NCBI GenBank assembly: GCA_963812525.1
Contig: CAWEVL010000012.1
Location: forward strand, 124,001-188,000
Source: Bog-756 sp963812525
Lineage (GTDB): Bacteria; Actinomycetota; Acidimicrobiia; Acidimicrobiales; RAAP-2
Length of the DNA: 64,000 nt
Direction: 5' to 3'
The translations under genes were made by a program, and so were the position numbers. Shown piece by piece: positions 7,482 through 16,017 of this stretch. Position 1 is the stretch's first letter, and every line of letters begins with the position of its first letter. The notes under the pieces were generated by a model. That model did not search any database. It had not been told where the DNA came from and worked only from the letters and a program-made list of their open reading frames with translations.

Positions 7482-8342
7482 GTGGAGGAAGCGGACCGGC
7501 GCATCATGGCGGTGGTGCTCACCCACAATGCCCCGGAGTCCCTGGCCCGCTGCCTGGCGGCCATCGCCGGCCAGACCATGCCCCCCGACGGCGTGCTGGT
7601 GGTCGACAACGCCAGCTGGCCCCCGGTGGCCGTGCCGCCGGACCTGACCATGCCGCCGGTCCGCGTGGTGCGGTCGGAGTTCAACACCGGTCCGGCCGGC
7701 GGCTACTCCCAGGCCCTGGCCGAGTTCCTGGGTTCGGGACTCGGCCATGCCTGGGTCCTCGACGACGACATGGCCCCGGAGCCGGACTGCCTCGAGCGGC
7801 TCTGGGCGGTGGCCGCCACCCGGCCGGCCGAGGCCTTCGTCTTCCCGAGGTCCCGTCAACCCGACGGCTCCCTCGACGTGTGGCCGTCGTGGTGCGGCTT
7901 CGTCCTGTCGAGGGAGATCGTCCTGTCGGTCGGGCTGCCCATGGGGGAGCTGTTCTGGTGGGCGGAGGATACCGAGTACCTCCAGTGGCGGATCCCCGAT
8001 GCCGGCTACCAGCGCCAGGTGGTCGACGGCGCCATCGTGGCCCACGCCGCCATCCGGCACGGCGAGGGGGTACCGCTGTGGAAGTACTACTACGAGGCCC
8101 GCAACATGCTCTACGTCCACCTCCACGTGAAGCGCCGGCTGGGCCGCTATCCGCGGAGCGTGTCCAAGCTGTTCGCCCGGGCCGTCCTGCGGGAACAGGA
8201 CGGCCGTATCCGCCGGGTCGGGGTCATGGTCTGGGGCCTGTGGGACGGGGCCAGGGGGAATCTGGGCATCCGGTTCCCGATCGAGCCGATGCAGGAGCGC
8301 ACCACAGGAGGCGTGCTGTCCGGACACGGGCCACCGGGCTAG
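7482..8342 (+). CDS. Glycosyltransferase family 2 (rhamnosyl/galactofuranosyl-type)
   Basis: 286-aa GT2 enzyme. MAVVLTHNAPESLARCL near the start, VVDNAS, NTGPAGGYSQAL near residue 70 and HAWVLDDDMAPEPD near residue 88 match the rhamnosyl/galactofuranosyltransferase subgroup, with DDD as the metal site. WAEDTEYLQWR near residue 160 holds the catalytic-base region. Several starts share the frame: GTG 7470, GTG 7482 and ATG 7506. GTG 7482 has GGAGG about 11 nt upstream and is preferred. Its stop overlaps the stop of the convergent GT4 gene by 4 bp (8339-8342). Confidence 0.85.
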   Translation: MEEADRRIMAVVLTHNAPESLARCLAAIAGQTMPPDGVLVVDNASWPPVAVPPDLTMPPVRVVRSEFNTGPAGGYSQALAEFLGSGLGHAWVLDDDMAPEPDCLERLWAVAATRPAEAFVFPRSRQPDGSLDVWPSWCGFVLSREIVLSVGLPMGELFWWAEDTEYLQWRIPDAGYQRQVVDGAIVAHAAIRHGEGVPLWKYYYEARNMLYVHLHVKRRLGRYPRSVSKLFARAVLREQDGRIRRVGVMVWGLWDGARGNLGIRFPIEPMQERTTGGVLSGHGPPG

Positions 8343-9502
8343 CGGTAGGTCTCCAAGGGATCGGCCGGCCGGTAGCGGGCCACGGAGGCCAGGGCCGCCT
8401 CCACTGTGTCCACCTCACGGCCGAGGGCCAACCGGTCGACGACGGCGCTCCGGCAATGGACCCCGAGGTCGGGTTCGGCCGTCCGCCATCCCTGGAGGCC
8501 GGCGATGGCGTCGGCCAGGGCCCCGGCGTCCCGACGGGGAACGAGGAAGCGTTCCAGCCAGCCGACCAGGATCTCGCGACTCCCCCCGACGTCGGCGGCC
8601 ACCACCGGAACCCCACAGGCCAGCGGCTCGACGATCGAGCGGGAGAACGGCTCGTCCCACACGCTGGGGACGACGGCCACGTCGACCGCACCGATCAGGG
8701 GCACGATGTCGCGCCGCCGCCCGAGCCACCGGGCGTCGACCGGCCCGGTCCGGGCCTGCAGCTCGGCCCGGTAGCGGTCCGCCTCCCGCGGGTCGGTGCC
8801 CAGGGGAGGACCGCCGACCACCACCAACTGGAAGTGGGGGAGGCGGGCGTGCAGCAGCCGGGTGGCCTCCATGAGGACGTCCAGGCCCTTGTCGGGGCTG
8901 AGGCGCCCGGCGTAGAGGGCGACGAAGGCGTCGGGGTCGATGCCCAGCGCCACCCGGGCGGCCCGGCGCTCCGGGGCCGACGACGGCGAGTAGGTCTCCA
9001 TGTCGATCCCGGTGTGGACCACCACCACGCTGTCGGCCGACAGCGGGCTCCGCCGCCAGCGCGAGGCGGTGTCGAACGAGACGGCCAGGGTCATGGCCAC
9101 GTTCGACAGACTGCGCCGGATCACGAACGGCAGGCGGTCGGGTGGGGGCAGGCACAGACGGAGGACGACCGGGGCCCGGGTCAGGCGGCTCACCGCGCCG
9201 GCGAAGGGCACGTCGAGGTAGCGGTAGACGTAGACGACGTCGGGCTGGAGGTCACGGATGCCCTGGGCCGCGCCCAGCACCTGGTACGACGTGGTCACAG
9301 GGGCCCGGGTGCGGGGCAGGGTGCTGTCGACGGCGGTCATCGAGTCCGCCACCCCCTGCCACTCGTCGAGGAAGTCGCCGGCGCTCACGTAGACCAGGTC
9401 GATGCGGTGGCCCCGTTCGGAGAGGGCCCGGCACATGGCCAGCTGGTTCCGCTCCATCCCGCCCCACGCCCCGAGCTGGTTGGCCACGGTCAGGATACGC
9501 AT
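8339..9502 (-). CDS. Glycosyltransferase family 4
   Basis: 387-aa GT-B glycosyltransferase. The N-terminus MRILTVANQLGAWGGMERNQ has the Gly-rich acceptor-domain entry. The C-terminal domain has AGRLSPDKGLDVLMEA near residue 210 and DEPFSRSIVEPLACGVPVV near residue 300, with the E-x7-E donor pattern. ATG 9502 is chosen because the protein starts directly with the conserved beta-strand. The frame continues upstream only as antisense-like low-complexity sequence. It lies 74 nt downstream of a sulfotransferase on the same strand, probably the last gene of the operon that starts at 16709. Confidence 0.87.
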   Translation of the reverse strand: MRILTVANQLGAWGGMERNQLAMCRALSERGHRIDLVYVSAGDFLDEWQGVADSMTAVDSTLPRTRAPVTTSYQVLGAAQGIRDLQPDVVYVYRYLDVPFAGAVSRLTRAPVVLRLCLPPPDRLPFVIRRSLSNVAMTLAVSFDTASRWRRSPLSADSVVVVHTGIDMETYSPSSAPERRAARVALGIDPDAFVALYAGRLSPDKGLDVLMEATRLLHARLPHFQLVVVGGPPLGTDPREADRYRAELQARTGPVDARWLGRRRDIVPLIGAVDVAVVPSVWDEPFSRSIVEPLACGVPVVAADVGGSREILVGWLERFLVPRRDAGALADAIAGLQGWRTAEPDLGVHCRSAVVDRLALGREVDTVEAALASVARYRPADPLETYR

Positions 9503-9576
9503 GGAACCCCGGTCCGTGCCCCGGTTGGTCCACCCGCGTGGACGACCGGCGCGGTGCGGGGCACGACCGGCCCGCC

Positions 9577-10440
9577 CTACCGGCCGGCCAGGTGGGCGAA
9601 GTGGGGCCACAGGCGCAGGTCGACCTCGGGGTGGCGGCGGGCCAGGGCCACCACGTCGGGCTCGTACAGCTCGGTGAGCATCCGCTCGAAGCGGGGGTCG
9701 ACGGCCCGCTTGGACACGGTGGCGTTGACCGCCGTGTGGAGCTGGGGCGGCTGGAAGGTGTCGTCCAGGCCCAGGAACCGGTAGGTGGCCGCCAGCTGCC
9801 CGGCCGGATCGCGGGTGCACGCCTCGTACTGCAGGACCAGCAGGTCCTCGCGCGGGTACGCCTCCTCCCAGGGGGCGAGCTCGGCGGCGTAGAAGCCCCG
9901 GGCCAGGCCCCGGTACCGCACCCTGCGCAGGCGGCGGCGGGGCATGCGGCGGGAGATGTCCGACCGGTACCGCTCCACCGGGTCGCGTACCAGCACCAGC
10001 AGCTTGGCCTTCGGCGCGGCCCGCTGGAGGATCGGCGGGAGCCGGTAGGAGAAGAGGTAGGACGGCGTCCACTCGCCGGTGGTGGACCCGGCCGGTCGCG
10101 GGAACCACTGGTGGTACGCCTCCAGCTCGGCGTCCGAGCAGTCGCGGTCCCGGAACTGGCGGAAGAAGTTCCGGTTGAAGAACAGGAGCTCCTTCTTGAC
10201 CGGCCCGTGGACGTCGGGATGGGCCAGGATGAGGCTGAACCACCACGAGGTGCCGCACTTGGACACGCCTACGCCCACGAAGTCCGGCGGCCCGGCGGTC
10301 ATCCCGGCCGGACAGGCCGGGGCTTGGGGCGGCCGTCCGTCCTCCCAGGGGGCCAGGCGGCCGGTGCGGTGCCTGATCCTGGCCTGGACCGGGTCGGGCA
10401 AGGCCAAGAAGGCCGAACGGGCCCACTGGGGCGCCTCCAT
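9577..10440 (-). CDS. Sulfotransferase, NDST-like
   Basis: 287-aa PAPS-dependent sulfotransferase, paralogue of the gene at 4636 and the same length. PAPS loop GVSKCGTSWWFSLI is near residue 58, KKELLFF provides the catalytic Lys-Glu, and VRDPVERYRSDIS is the 3'-phosphate element; all key residues are kept. AATYRFLGLD and the final LWP motif are shared with 4636 and 5496. The start is ATG 10440, which overlaps the upstream stop by one base (TGATG). A start 13 codons earlier is less likely because it would enter the neighbouring gene. Confidence 0.86.
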   Translation of the reverse strand: MEAPQWARSAFLALPDPVQARIRHRTGRLAPWEDGRPPQAPACPAGMTAGPPDFVGVGVSKCGTSWWFSLILAHPDVHGPVKKELLFFNRNFFRQFRDRDCSDAELEAYHQWFPRPAGSTTGEWTPSYLFSYRLPPILQRAAPKAKLLVLVRDPVERYRSDISRRMPRRRLRRVRYRGLARGFYAAELAPWEEAYPREDLLVLQYEACTRDPAGQLAATYRFLGLDDTFQPPQLHTAVNATVSKRAVDPRFERMLTELYEPDVVALARRHPEVDLRLWPHFAHLAGR

Positions 10441-11633
10441 CAGCCCTGCCGATCCGGGCCGGAGGGGCCCTTCCGCCACTGTTCCACCCGGGTCAGCGAG
10501 GACCGCAGCGGCTTGGTGGCCTTCCAGCTGGTCGACCCGTAGAGCTGGGCCAGCTTGGTCTCCGCCTCCCCCAGCGCGGCCCGGGTCGCCTCGAACTGCT
10601 GTCGGGCCCCGTCCCGCTCGGCCTCCATCCCGTCCCGCTCGGCCTCGGCCCTGTCCCGCTCGGCGCCGGCCTGCCGGGCCACGGCCCGGGCCCGGGCCAC
10701 ATCACGCTGGGACTCGGCCCACCGCTGCCGGGTGGACCAGAACCGCTGGCGGGCCTCCTCGGCCCGCTGCCTCGCCCAAGTGGCCTGGCGTCGGGCGGCG
10801 ACCAGGGCGGTGGTCCACGGAGTCTCCTCCCCGAGATCGATCCCGGGGAGCGGTCGCTGGCCCCCGGCCAGACCGACCAGCCGGTCGGCCAGCCGCTGCT
10901 GCTCGGCGGACAGCAGGTCCGGCTCCCCCCCTGCGGCCGGGACGGCCTGATGGCGGAGCCCGGGGGCGATGACGGCCGCGGCTCGGCCCGTGTCCCATCC
11001 CGGGCGCTCGGCCTCGAACGGGCCGAGGGCGGCCAACCAGTCGGCCCAGGCGGCTACCGACCCGGCCGGGTCGTCCACGGCGTCCTCGTAGCTGGTCACG
11101 AAGGTGTCGACCCCGGCGAGGCCCTCGAGGGCCGACCGGTTGTAGCGCTCCCAGAGGGCCAGTCCACTGGCTAGCGGCAGACCGTCGCGTCGCTCGAGGG
11201 ACCGGGCTACGTCCAGGGGGCGCCGCCACACCAGCAGGGCGGTGGGCGACGGGGCGGGCAGCACGGTGCGCCAGTGGGACAGCAGGAGGCAGATCCTGGG
11301 GTCCTTCAAGGCGGCCGGTCCGGGCTCCGGATAGGCCTGCGCCAACAGGGCCCCCGACCGGGCCCCGCCCAGGACGGCGGCACTGTGGACCCAGTGGCGC
11401 GGGAGGTCGGGTGGCGCGTCCCAGCTGCCCCCGAGGCCGTGGAGCAGGTGCTCGTTGTGGAGGGCGAGGCTCAGGCTCTCCCAGTGCTCCGGGTTGCTCT
11501 CGTGCCAGGCCATGCGATCGCCGGGGCGGGGCATCTGGAGGCCGAGGGCCCCGAGGGCCCCGGTCACCGCAGAAGTACCGCTCCGGTGCATCCCCACCAC
11601 GACGACCCAGGGCCCGGCGGGCTGGGCGGTCAC
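10440..11633 (-). CDS. Sulfotransferase-fold protein with C-terminal coiled coil
   Basis: 397 aa. The N-terminal P-loop WVVVVGMHRSGTSAVTGAL (from residue 9) and the later WRRPLDVARSLERR (3'-phosphate-type element near residue 138) place it in the broad sulfotransferase family. It differs from the NDST-like group of 4636 and 9577. Residues about 270-370 are a long Arg/Glu/Ala-rich coiled coil (RDRAEAERDGMEAERDG), followed by STSWKATKPLR, a tail often found on large bacterial glycosyltransferases. GTG 11633; the WbsX fusion stops 7 nt upstream. The coil suggests partner binding, perhaps to the coil-tailed product of the gene before it. Confidence 0.78.
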   Translation of the reverse strand: MTAQPAGPWVVVVGMHRSGTSAVTGALGALGLQMPRPGDRMAWHESNPEHWESLSLALHNEHLLHGLGGSWDAPPDLPRHWVHSAAVLGGARSGALLAQAYPEPGPAALKDPRICLLLSHWRTVLPAPSPTALLVWRRPLDVARSLERRDGLPLASGLALWERYNRSALEGLAGVDTFVTSYEDAVDDPAGSVAAWADWLAALGPFEAERPGWDTGRAAAVIAPGLRHQAVPAAGGEPDLLSAEQQRLADRLVGLAGGQRPLPGIDLGEETPWTTALVAARRQATWARQRAEEARQRFWSTRQRWAESQRDVARARAVARQAGAERDRAEAERDGMEAERDGARQQFEATRAALGEAETKLAQLYGSTSWKATKPLRSSLTRVEQWRKGPSGPDRQG

Positions 11634-11640
11634 CGGTGGC

Positions 11641-13806
11641 TCAACGAAGCCGCCTGTAGAGCCTCTGGAACGCCGCCGACGATCGGGGGGACCGGTAGGC
11701 GGCGTTCAGGGCCCACTGTTTCCACAGGGGCAGCCAGTCGGGCTGGTCCTTCGGGTCCACCTGTTCACGCAGCTGTGCCTCGAGCTGCAGTTGTCGCCGC
11801 AGCAGATTTTGGCGCTGCTCTTCGGCCAGGCGCCGACTCCGCTCGCCGGTCTGGCGCCGGTTCTGCTCGCTGGCCAGGAGGCCGACGTTGTCCAGGTACC
11901 GGCGGATGTCCACCTCGGCCTCGGCGGCGGGGATCGGACCCTCGTCGTCGTCCCCCGGCGCCATGGCCTGGAGGAAGGACTCGGGCGGATTGGCCACCGG
12001 GAACGGCTTGAGGGCCCACACGAACTGTTGCACGGTGCTCCCGGGGTTCAGGGCGTCGGCCATGGTGCGCAGCGCGCCCACCATCTCCAGGGGGAGGTTG
12101 TCGTGCAGCTCCTCGTCGTACTGGTCGGTACGGACGGCCTCGAAGTCGTGGCGCGCCACCACCCGCCAACCGCACCGTTGGAACATCCGCTCGAGGGTCT
12201 CCTTGGTGAAGAACCGGAGGTGGGTGCTGTCCAACATGCCCGTCTCGGTGGGCAGCCACCGGCCGCACAGCAGTCCGAGGCCCAGATCGAAGTGGGCCAC
12301 GTTGGGCACCGACACCACCAAAGGGGTGTCGTGGTGCTTGAGCGACCAGGCGGCCAGGGCGGCCAGCAGCTGCTGGGGCTGGACCAGGTGCTCGACGACG
12401 TCGAGGATCAGGAGGACGCCCACCTCACCGAGCTCGTCGAGGGCGGACTGGACCGAGTCGACATCGGTGAGGTCACACTGGGTGGCCTCGATGCCGGCCT
12501 GGTGCATCAGGTCCACCGCCACCGGATGCAGTTCGAGCCCGTGATAGGAAAGACCGGCCTGGCGCAGGGCGTGGCTGACCACCGCGGTCCCCGCCCCCAG
12601 GTCCACCACCTTGGCCTCGGGCCCCCGGACCAGCTGCTGGACCAGTGCCGCGGCGTGGCCCACGGCGCTCTCGTGTTCGAAGGGGTAGACGTAGTCGTAC
12701 GCCTCGTCGGGGGCCACCTGGCGGTTGGTCTCGGTCCTGCGGACCTCACCCGGGCGGAGTACGTTCCCGGTCCCGTCGTCGAGGAGGACGGCCCGGGTGG
12801 CCTCGAGGAAGGCCCGGCCGTAGCGCTGGTCGGGCTCGAGGTGGTTGCCTTCGGCCCATTCGTTCCAGGCCACGATGAACAGGTAGTTCTCCTCCGACCT
12901 GACCTCGCTGGTCGAGTCGACGGCCAGGCGGAGCCAGTCTTCGTAGGCCTCGGGGGTGACCCCTTCGAAGACGGTGGCCCCGAACGGCCGCCGGGCCGTG
13001 TTGTCCCACCCCACCATGACCGAGGGGAACCGCTTGTAGGGGACGTCGCCCTTGTCCAGCTCGGCCAGGTAGGCCGAGCGGTAGTCGAGGATCCGGTGGC
13101 CCCGGGTCCCGTCCAGGGGCTCGAAGAGCCGCTCGCCGGAGAAGGGCATGAAGCCCACGCTGGCGTCGAGGCCGAAGGCCGCCGGCCCACCCGGGGGCGG
13201 ACCGTGGCTCTCCACCCAGCACAGGTAGAGGTCGGGGAAGCCCAGCGCCTGGGCCTCCTTCCGCCAGATGTCGAAGGTCCGCTTGGGGTCCGGTAGCTGC
13301 TGGGGCCGGTAGATCAGCATCAGCGGGCGCCCGTCGACGGTGATGTAGCGGTCGTCGGCGAAGGCGGTGGCCAGCCATCGGATGTGGGCCAGGTCGTCTG
13401 CGTCGCTGAACTCCTGGGGCATGAGGACCCGACCGGTGCTGGCGTCCCAGTTGCGGGTCCACTCCTCGTTGGCCCAGCACAGGGCGAAGGGGAAGTCGGG
13501 CGACCCCGAGGCCAGTACCTCGTCGAAGGGTCGTTCGAGCAGCCGTTTCCCGTTGAACCAGTAGTGGTAGTAGACGAAGCCGGACACCCCGTGGGACGAG
13601 GCCAGGTCGGCCTGGGCCTGCCGCACCTCGGGGAGGCGGAGGTCGTAGTAGCCCAGGTCGGCGGGGACGTGGGGCTGGTAGTGCCCGGGGTAGAGCGGAC
13701 GGGCCCGGCTGACGTTGGTCCACTCGGTGAAGCCGGGGCCCCACCACTCGTCGTTCTCGGGAATGGGATGGTACTGGGGAAGGTAGAAGGCCAGGGCCTT
13801 CGGCAT
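11641..13806 (-). CDS. WbsX-type glycan protein fused to SAM methyltransferase
   Basis: 721-aa fusion. Residues 1-350 are a WbsX-like domain (AFYLPQYHPIPENDEWWG, FVYYHYWFNGKRLLERP, CWANEEWTRNWD, IVAWNEWAEGNHLEPD), common in O-antigen and rhamnan clusters. Residues about 375-560 are a class I methyltransferase (VVDLGAGTAVVSHAL, LILDVVEHL). A coiled-coil tail follows near residues 640-700. ATG 13806 starts at the conserved domain and has GGAG close upstream. ATG 13863 would add 19 non-conserved residues and lacks a Shine-Dalgarno. It probably both builds and caps or methylates the glycan in the cytoplasm. Confidence 0.85.
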   Translation of the reverse strand: MPKALAFYLPQYHPIPENDEWWGPGFTEWTNVSRARPLYPGHYQPHVPADLGYYDLRLPEVRQAQADLASSHGVSGFVYYHYWFNGKRLLERPFDEVLASGSPDFPFALCWANEEWTRNWDASTGRVLMPQEFSDADDLAHIRWLATAFADDRYITVDGRPLMLIYRPQQLPDPKRTFDIWRKEAQALGFPDLYLCWVESHGPPPGGPAAFGLDASVGFMPFSGERLFEPLDGTRGHRILDYRSAYLAELDKGDVPYKRFPSVMVGWDNTARRPFGATVFEGVTPEAYEDWLRLAVDSTSEVRSEENYLFIVAWNEWAEGNHLEPDQRYGRAFLEATRAVLLDDGTGNVLRPGEVRRTETNRQVAPDEAYDYVYPFEHESAVGHAAALVQQLVRGPEAKVVDLGAGTAVVSHALRQAGLSYHGLELHPVAVDLMHQAGIEATQCDLTDVDSVQSALDELGEVGVLLILDVVEHLVQPQQLLAALAAWSLKHHDTPLVVSVPNVAHFDLGLGLLCGRWLPTETGMLDSTHLRFFTKETLERMFQRCGWRVVARHDFEAVRTDQYDEELHDNLPLEMVGALRTMADALNPGSTVQQFVWALKPFPVANPPESFLQAMAPGDDDEGPIPAAEAEVDIRRYLDNVGLLASEQNRRQTGERSRRLAEEQRQNLLRRQLQLEAQLREQVDPKDQPDWLPLWKQWALNAAYRSPRSSAAFQRLYRRLR

Positions 13807-13933
13807 CTGCTCCACGGTCCGGCTCCCCCTGTCGACGCCTGCCCCCTGCGCGGTCACAGCCATGATGATACGGCAGAGGTGAGGCCGGGACGCAAGGGGG
13901 AGGGGCCCGGGAGCGGTCCGCCGGGGCTCCGGC

Positions 13934-15058
13934 TCACCCCGGGACCGAGCGGAGGGTCTCGACCACCCGGGCCTGGTCGTCTGCGGAGAGGGCGGAGCCG
14001 GTGGGCAGGCACAGCCCGCGCTCGAAGATGGAGGCGCACGCCCCGCCCCCCACGGTGGGTGCTCCCTCGAACACCGGCTGTAGGTGGAGCGGCTTCCAGG
14101 TGGGTCTCGACTCGATGTCCTCGGCCTCGAGGGCCAAGCGGATCTGCTCGCGGTCGGCACCGAAGGCGGCGGGGTCGACGGTGATGCAGGTGAGCCACCA
14201 GTTGGGCTCGCCGTACCCGGCGATGGGCATGAAGTCGATGCCCGGCGTGTCGGCCAGGGCGTCCCGGTAGGCGACGTCGATGGCCCGGCGTCGCGCCATA
14301 CGGTCGTCCAGTCCGAGCAGCTGGCCGCGGCCCAGCGCGGCGAGGAGGTTGCTCAGGCGGTAGTTGAACCCGAGGACGGAGTGCTCGTAGTGGGGGAAGG
14401 GGTCCCGGGCCTGGGTGGCCAGGAACCGGGCCCGCTCGACCAGCTCGGCGTCGTCGGAGACCAGCATCCCCCCGCCGCTGGTGGTGATGATCTTGTTCCC
14501 GTTGAAGGAGAACACGCCGGCCCGGCCGAACGATCCGGCCGGCCGGCCCCGGTAGGTGGCGCCCAGTGCCTCGGCGGCGTCCTCCACCAACGGGATCCCG
14601 TACCGGTCGCAGAGCGCGGTGAGGGCGTCGTAGTCGGCGGACTGCCCGTAGAGGTCGACGGTCACCAGGGCCCGGGGGAGGCGACCGGCCCGGGCCCGGC
14701 CGTCCAGCTCCTCGGCCACCAGGGCCGGGTCGAGCGTCCAGTTGTCGGACGAGCAGTCGACCAGCACCGGGGTCGCCCCGAGGTAGGTCACGGCGCTGGC
14801 CGTGGCCACGAAGGTGAAGGAGGGCACCAGGACCTCGTCGCCGGGGCCCACGCCCACCAGGAGCAGGGCCAGGTGGAGGCCGGCGGTGCCGCTGGACAGC
14901 CCCACGGCGTGCCCGGTACCGGACCGGAGGGCCACCTCCGACTCGAAGGCGTCGAGGTCCGGTCCCACCGGGGCGATCCAGTTGGAGTCGAAGGCCTCGA
15001 GCAGCAGGCGCCGCTCGGTCCCGCCGACCTCCGGGGGTGACAGATAGATGCGACTCAC
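13934..15058 (-). CDS. DegT/DnrJ/EryC1/StrS sugar aminotransferase
   Basis: 374-aa PLP-dependent aminotransferase converting a nucleotide keto-sugar to an amino-sugar. SSGTAGLHLAL (PLP phosphate site) is at residues 55-65, VEDAAEALGA with the PLP-ring Asp near 160, and FSFNGNKIITTSGGG with the Schiff-base Lys at 189. FDSNWIAPVGP at the start is typical of perosamine or bacillosamine-type C4 aminotransferases. GTG 15058 has a strong AGGAGG 7 nt upstream and overlaps the WecA-like stop by 4 nt. The coupled GNAT and WecA-like genes suggest an N-acylated amino-sugar used early in glycan assembly. Confidence 0.9.
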   Translation of the reverse strand: MSRIYLSPPEVGGTERRLLLEAFDSNWIAPVGPDLDAFESEVALRSGTGHAVGLSSGTAGLHLALLLVGVGPGDEVLVPSFTFVATASAVTYLGATPVLVDCSSDNWTLDPALVAEELDGRARAGRLPRALVTVDLYGQSADYDALTALCDRYGIPLVEDAAEALGATYRGRPAGSFGRAGVFSFNGNKIITTSGGGMLVSDDAELVERARFLATQARDPFPHYEHSVLGFNYRLSNLLAALGRGQLLGLDDRMARRRAIDVAYRDALADTPGIDFMPIAGYGEPNWWLTCITVDPAAFGADREQIRLALEAEDIESRPTWKPLHLQPVFEGAPTVGGGACASIFERGLCLPTGSALSADDQARVVETLRSVPG

Positions 15059-16017
15059 GTGCGGGCCTCCTGGTCGGGGGTGATGGCCCCGGTGGCCAGG
15101 GCCCCGGCCACCAGCAGGACGGCGGCGGCCCCGTCGACCGCCACGGCGGCGGCCATCGATGCCCGGTGCGAGGCCACCACCACCCCGGCGGCCACCACCG
15201 CGGCGGTGGCGATGTAGGCACCGCTGGCCGCCAGGACGGGCCAGCCCCGGTCGACCAGCCGGTCGTAGGGGTGGCCCCGGTCGCCGGCCAGGAGGGAGCG
15301 GTGGGACCGGGCCCGGCGCACGACGGCGAAGGCCACCTCGGCGACGGGCACGGCCACCAGGGCCAGGGCCGCCACGCCGGTCGACGTGGCCACTCCGGGA
15401 GCCCACGCCGCGGCCAGGAGCACGGTGAGCGAGGTGCCCAGCAGGTACGAGCCACCGTCCCCGAGGTAGATCCGGGCGGGCGGGCGGTTGTAGACGCCGA
15501 AGGCCACGAGAGCTGCGGCCAGGGCCAGGGCCAACTGGCGGCCGGGGCCGTGGACCACCGCGGCGAAGCCCACCGCCGCCACCGCCGTCACCCCGGAGGC
15601 CAGCAGGTCGAGCCCGTCGATGAGGTTGACCCCGTTCACCACCAGCACGGTCACGGCCAAGACGGCTACCGCACCCAGGGCCCCCTCGAGGTGCACGGGA
15701 ACGGTGACGGCCACCGCCGCCCCGATGGCCAGCTGGCCGGCCAGCCGGAGGAACGGGGCCAGGTCGGAGCGGTCGTCGGCCACGCCGAGGGCCAGGGCCA
15801 AGGCCAGCGGGATGACCACGGAAGGACGGCCGGCGGCCGCCCCCACCACCACACCGAGGAAGACGGCCACGCCGCCGAGATAGGGGACCGGGGCCTGCTG
15901 TGGCTTGAGGGCGCCGGGCCGGTCGACCACACCGAGACGCCCGGCTGCCACCATGACCAGCGGGGTGGCGGCCAGGGTGACCGCGGCGGCCACCACCACG
16001 ATGACCGGGCCGGTCAT
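15055..16017 (-). CDS. WecA/MraY-type polyprenyl-phosphate phosphosugar transferase
   Basis: 320-aa integral membrane enzyme expected to move a HexNAc-1-phosphate from UDP-sugar to polyprenyl phosphate, starting glycan assembly. Family motifs in order: VVDRPGALKPQQAPVPYLGG near residue 30, ADDRSDL (Asp pair near 80), NGVNLIDGLDLLASG near 128 and IYLGDGGSYLLG near 180. About ten transmembrane helices. ATG 16017 overlaps the GNAT stop by 4 nt (ATGA) and the end overlaps the aminotransferase start by 4 nt, so the three genes are translationally coupled. The exact sugar cannot be told. Confidence 0.87.
   Translation of the reverse strand: MTGPVIVVVAAAVTLAATPLVMVAAGRLGVVDRPGALKPQQAPVPYLGGVAVFLGVVVGAAAGRPSVVIPLALALALGVADDRSDLAPFLRLAGQLAIGAAVAVTVPVHLEGALGAVAVLAVTVLVVNGVNLIDGLDLLASGVTAVAAVGFAAVVHGPGRQLALALAAALVAFGVYNRPPARIYLGDGGSYLLGTSLTVLLAAAWAPGVATSTGVAALALVAVPVAEVAFAVVRRARSHRSLLAGDRGHPYDRLVDRGWPVLAASGAYIATAAVVAAGVVVASHRASMAAAVAVDGAAAVLLVAGALATGAITPDQEART

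Noticed and set aside
6501..8342. A 613-residue open frame from the zinc ribbon through to the GT2 gene
   Set aside because: The middle part is Arg/Pro/Gly-rich out-of-frame translation of the methyltransferase. The frame only stays open by high GC.
13807..14160. Long N-terminal extension of the WbsX fusion beyond 13863
   Set aside because: It overlaps the aminotransferase gene antisense-like and has low-complexity Pro/Ser/Arg composition.
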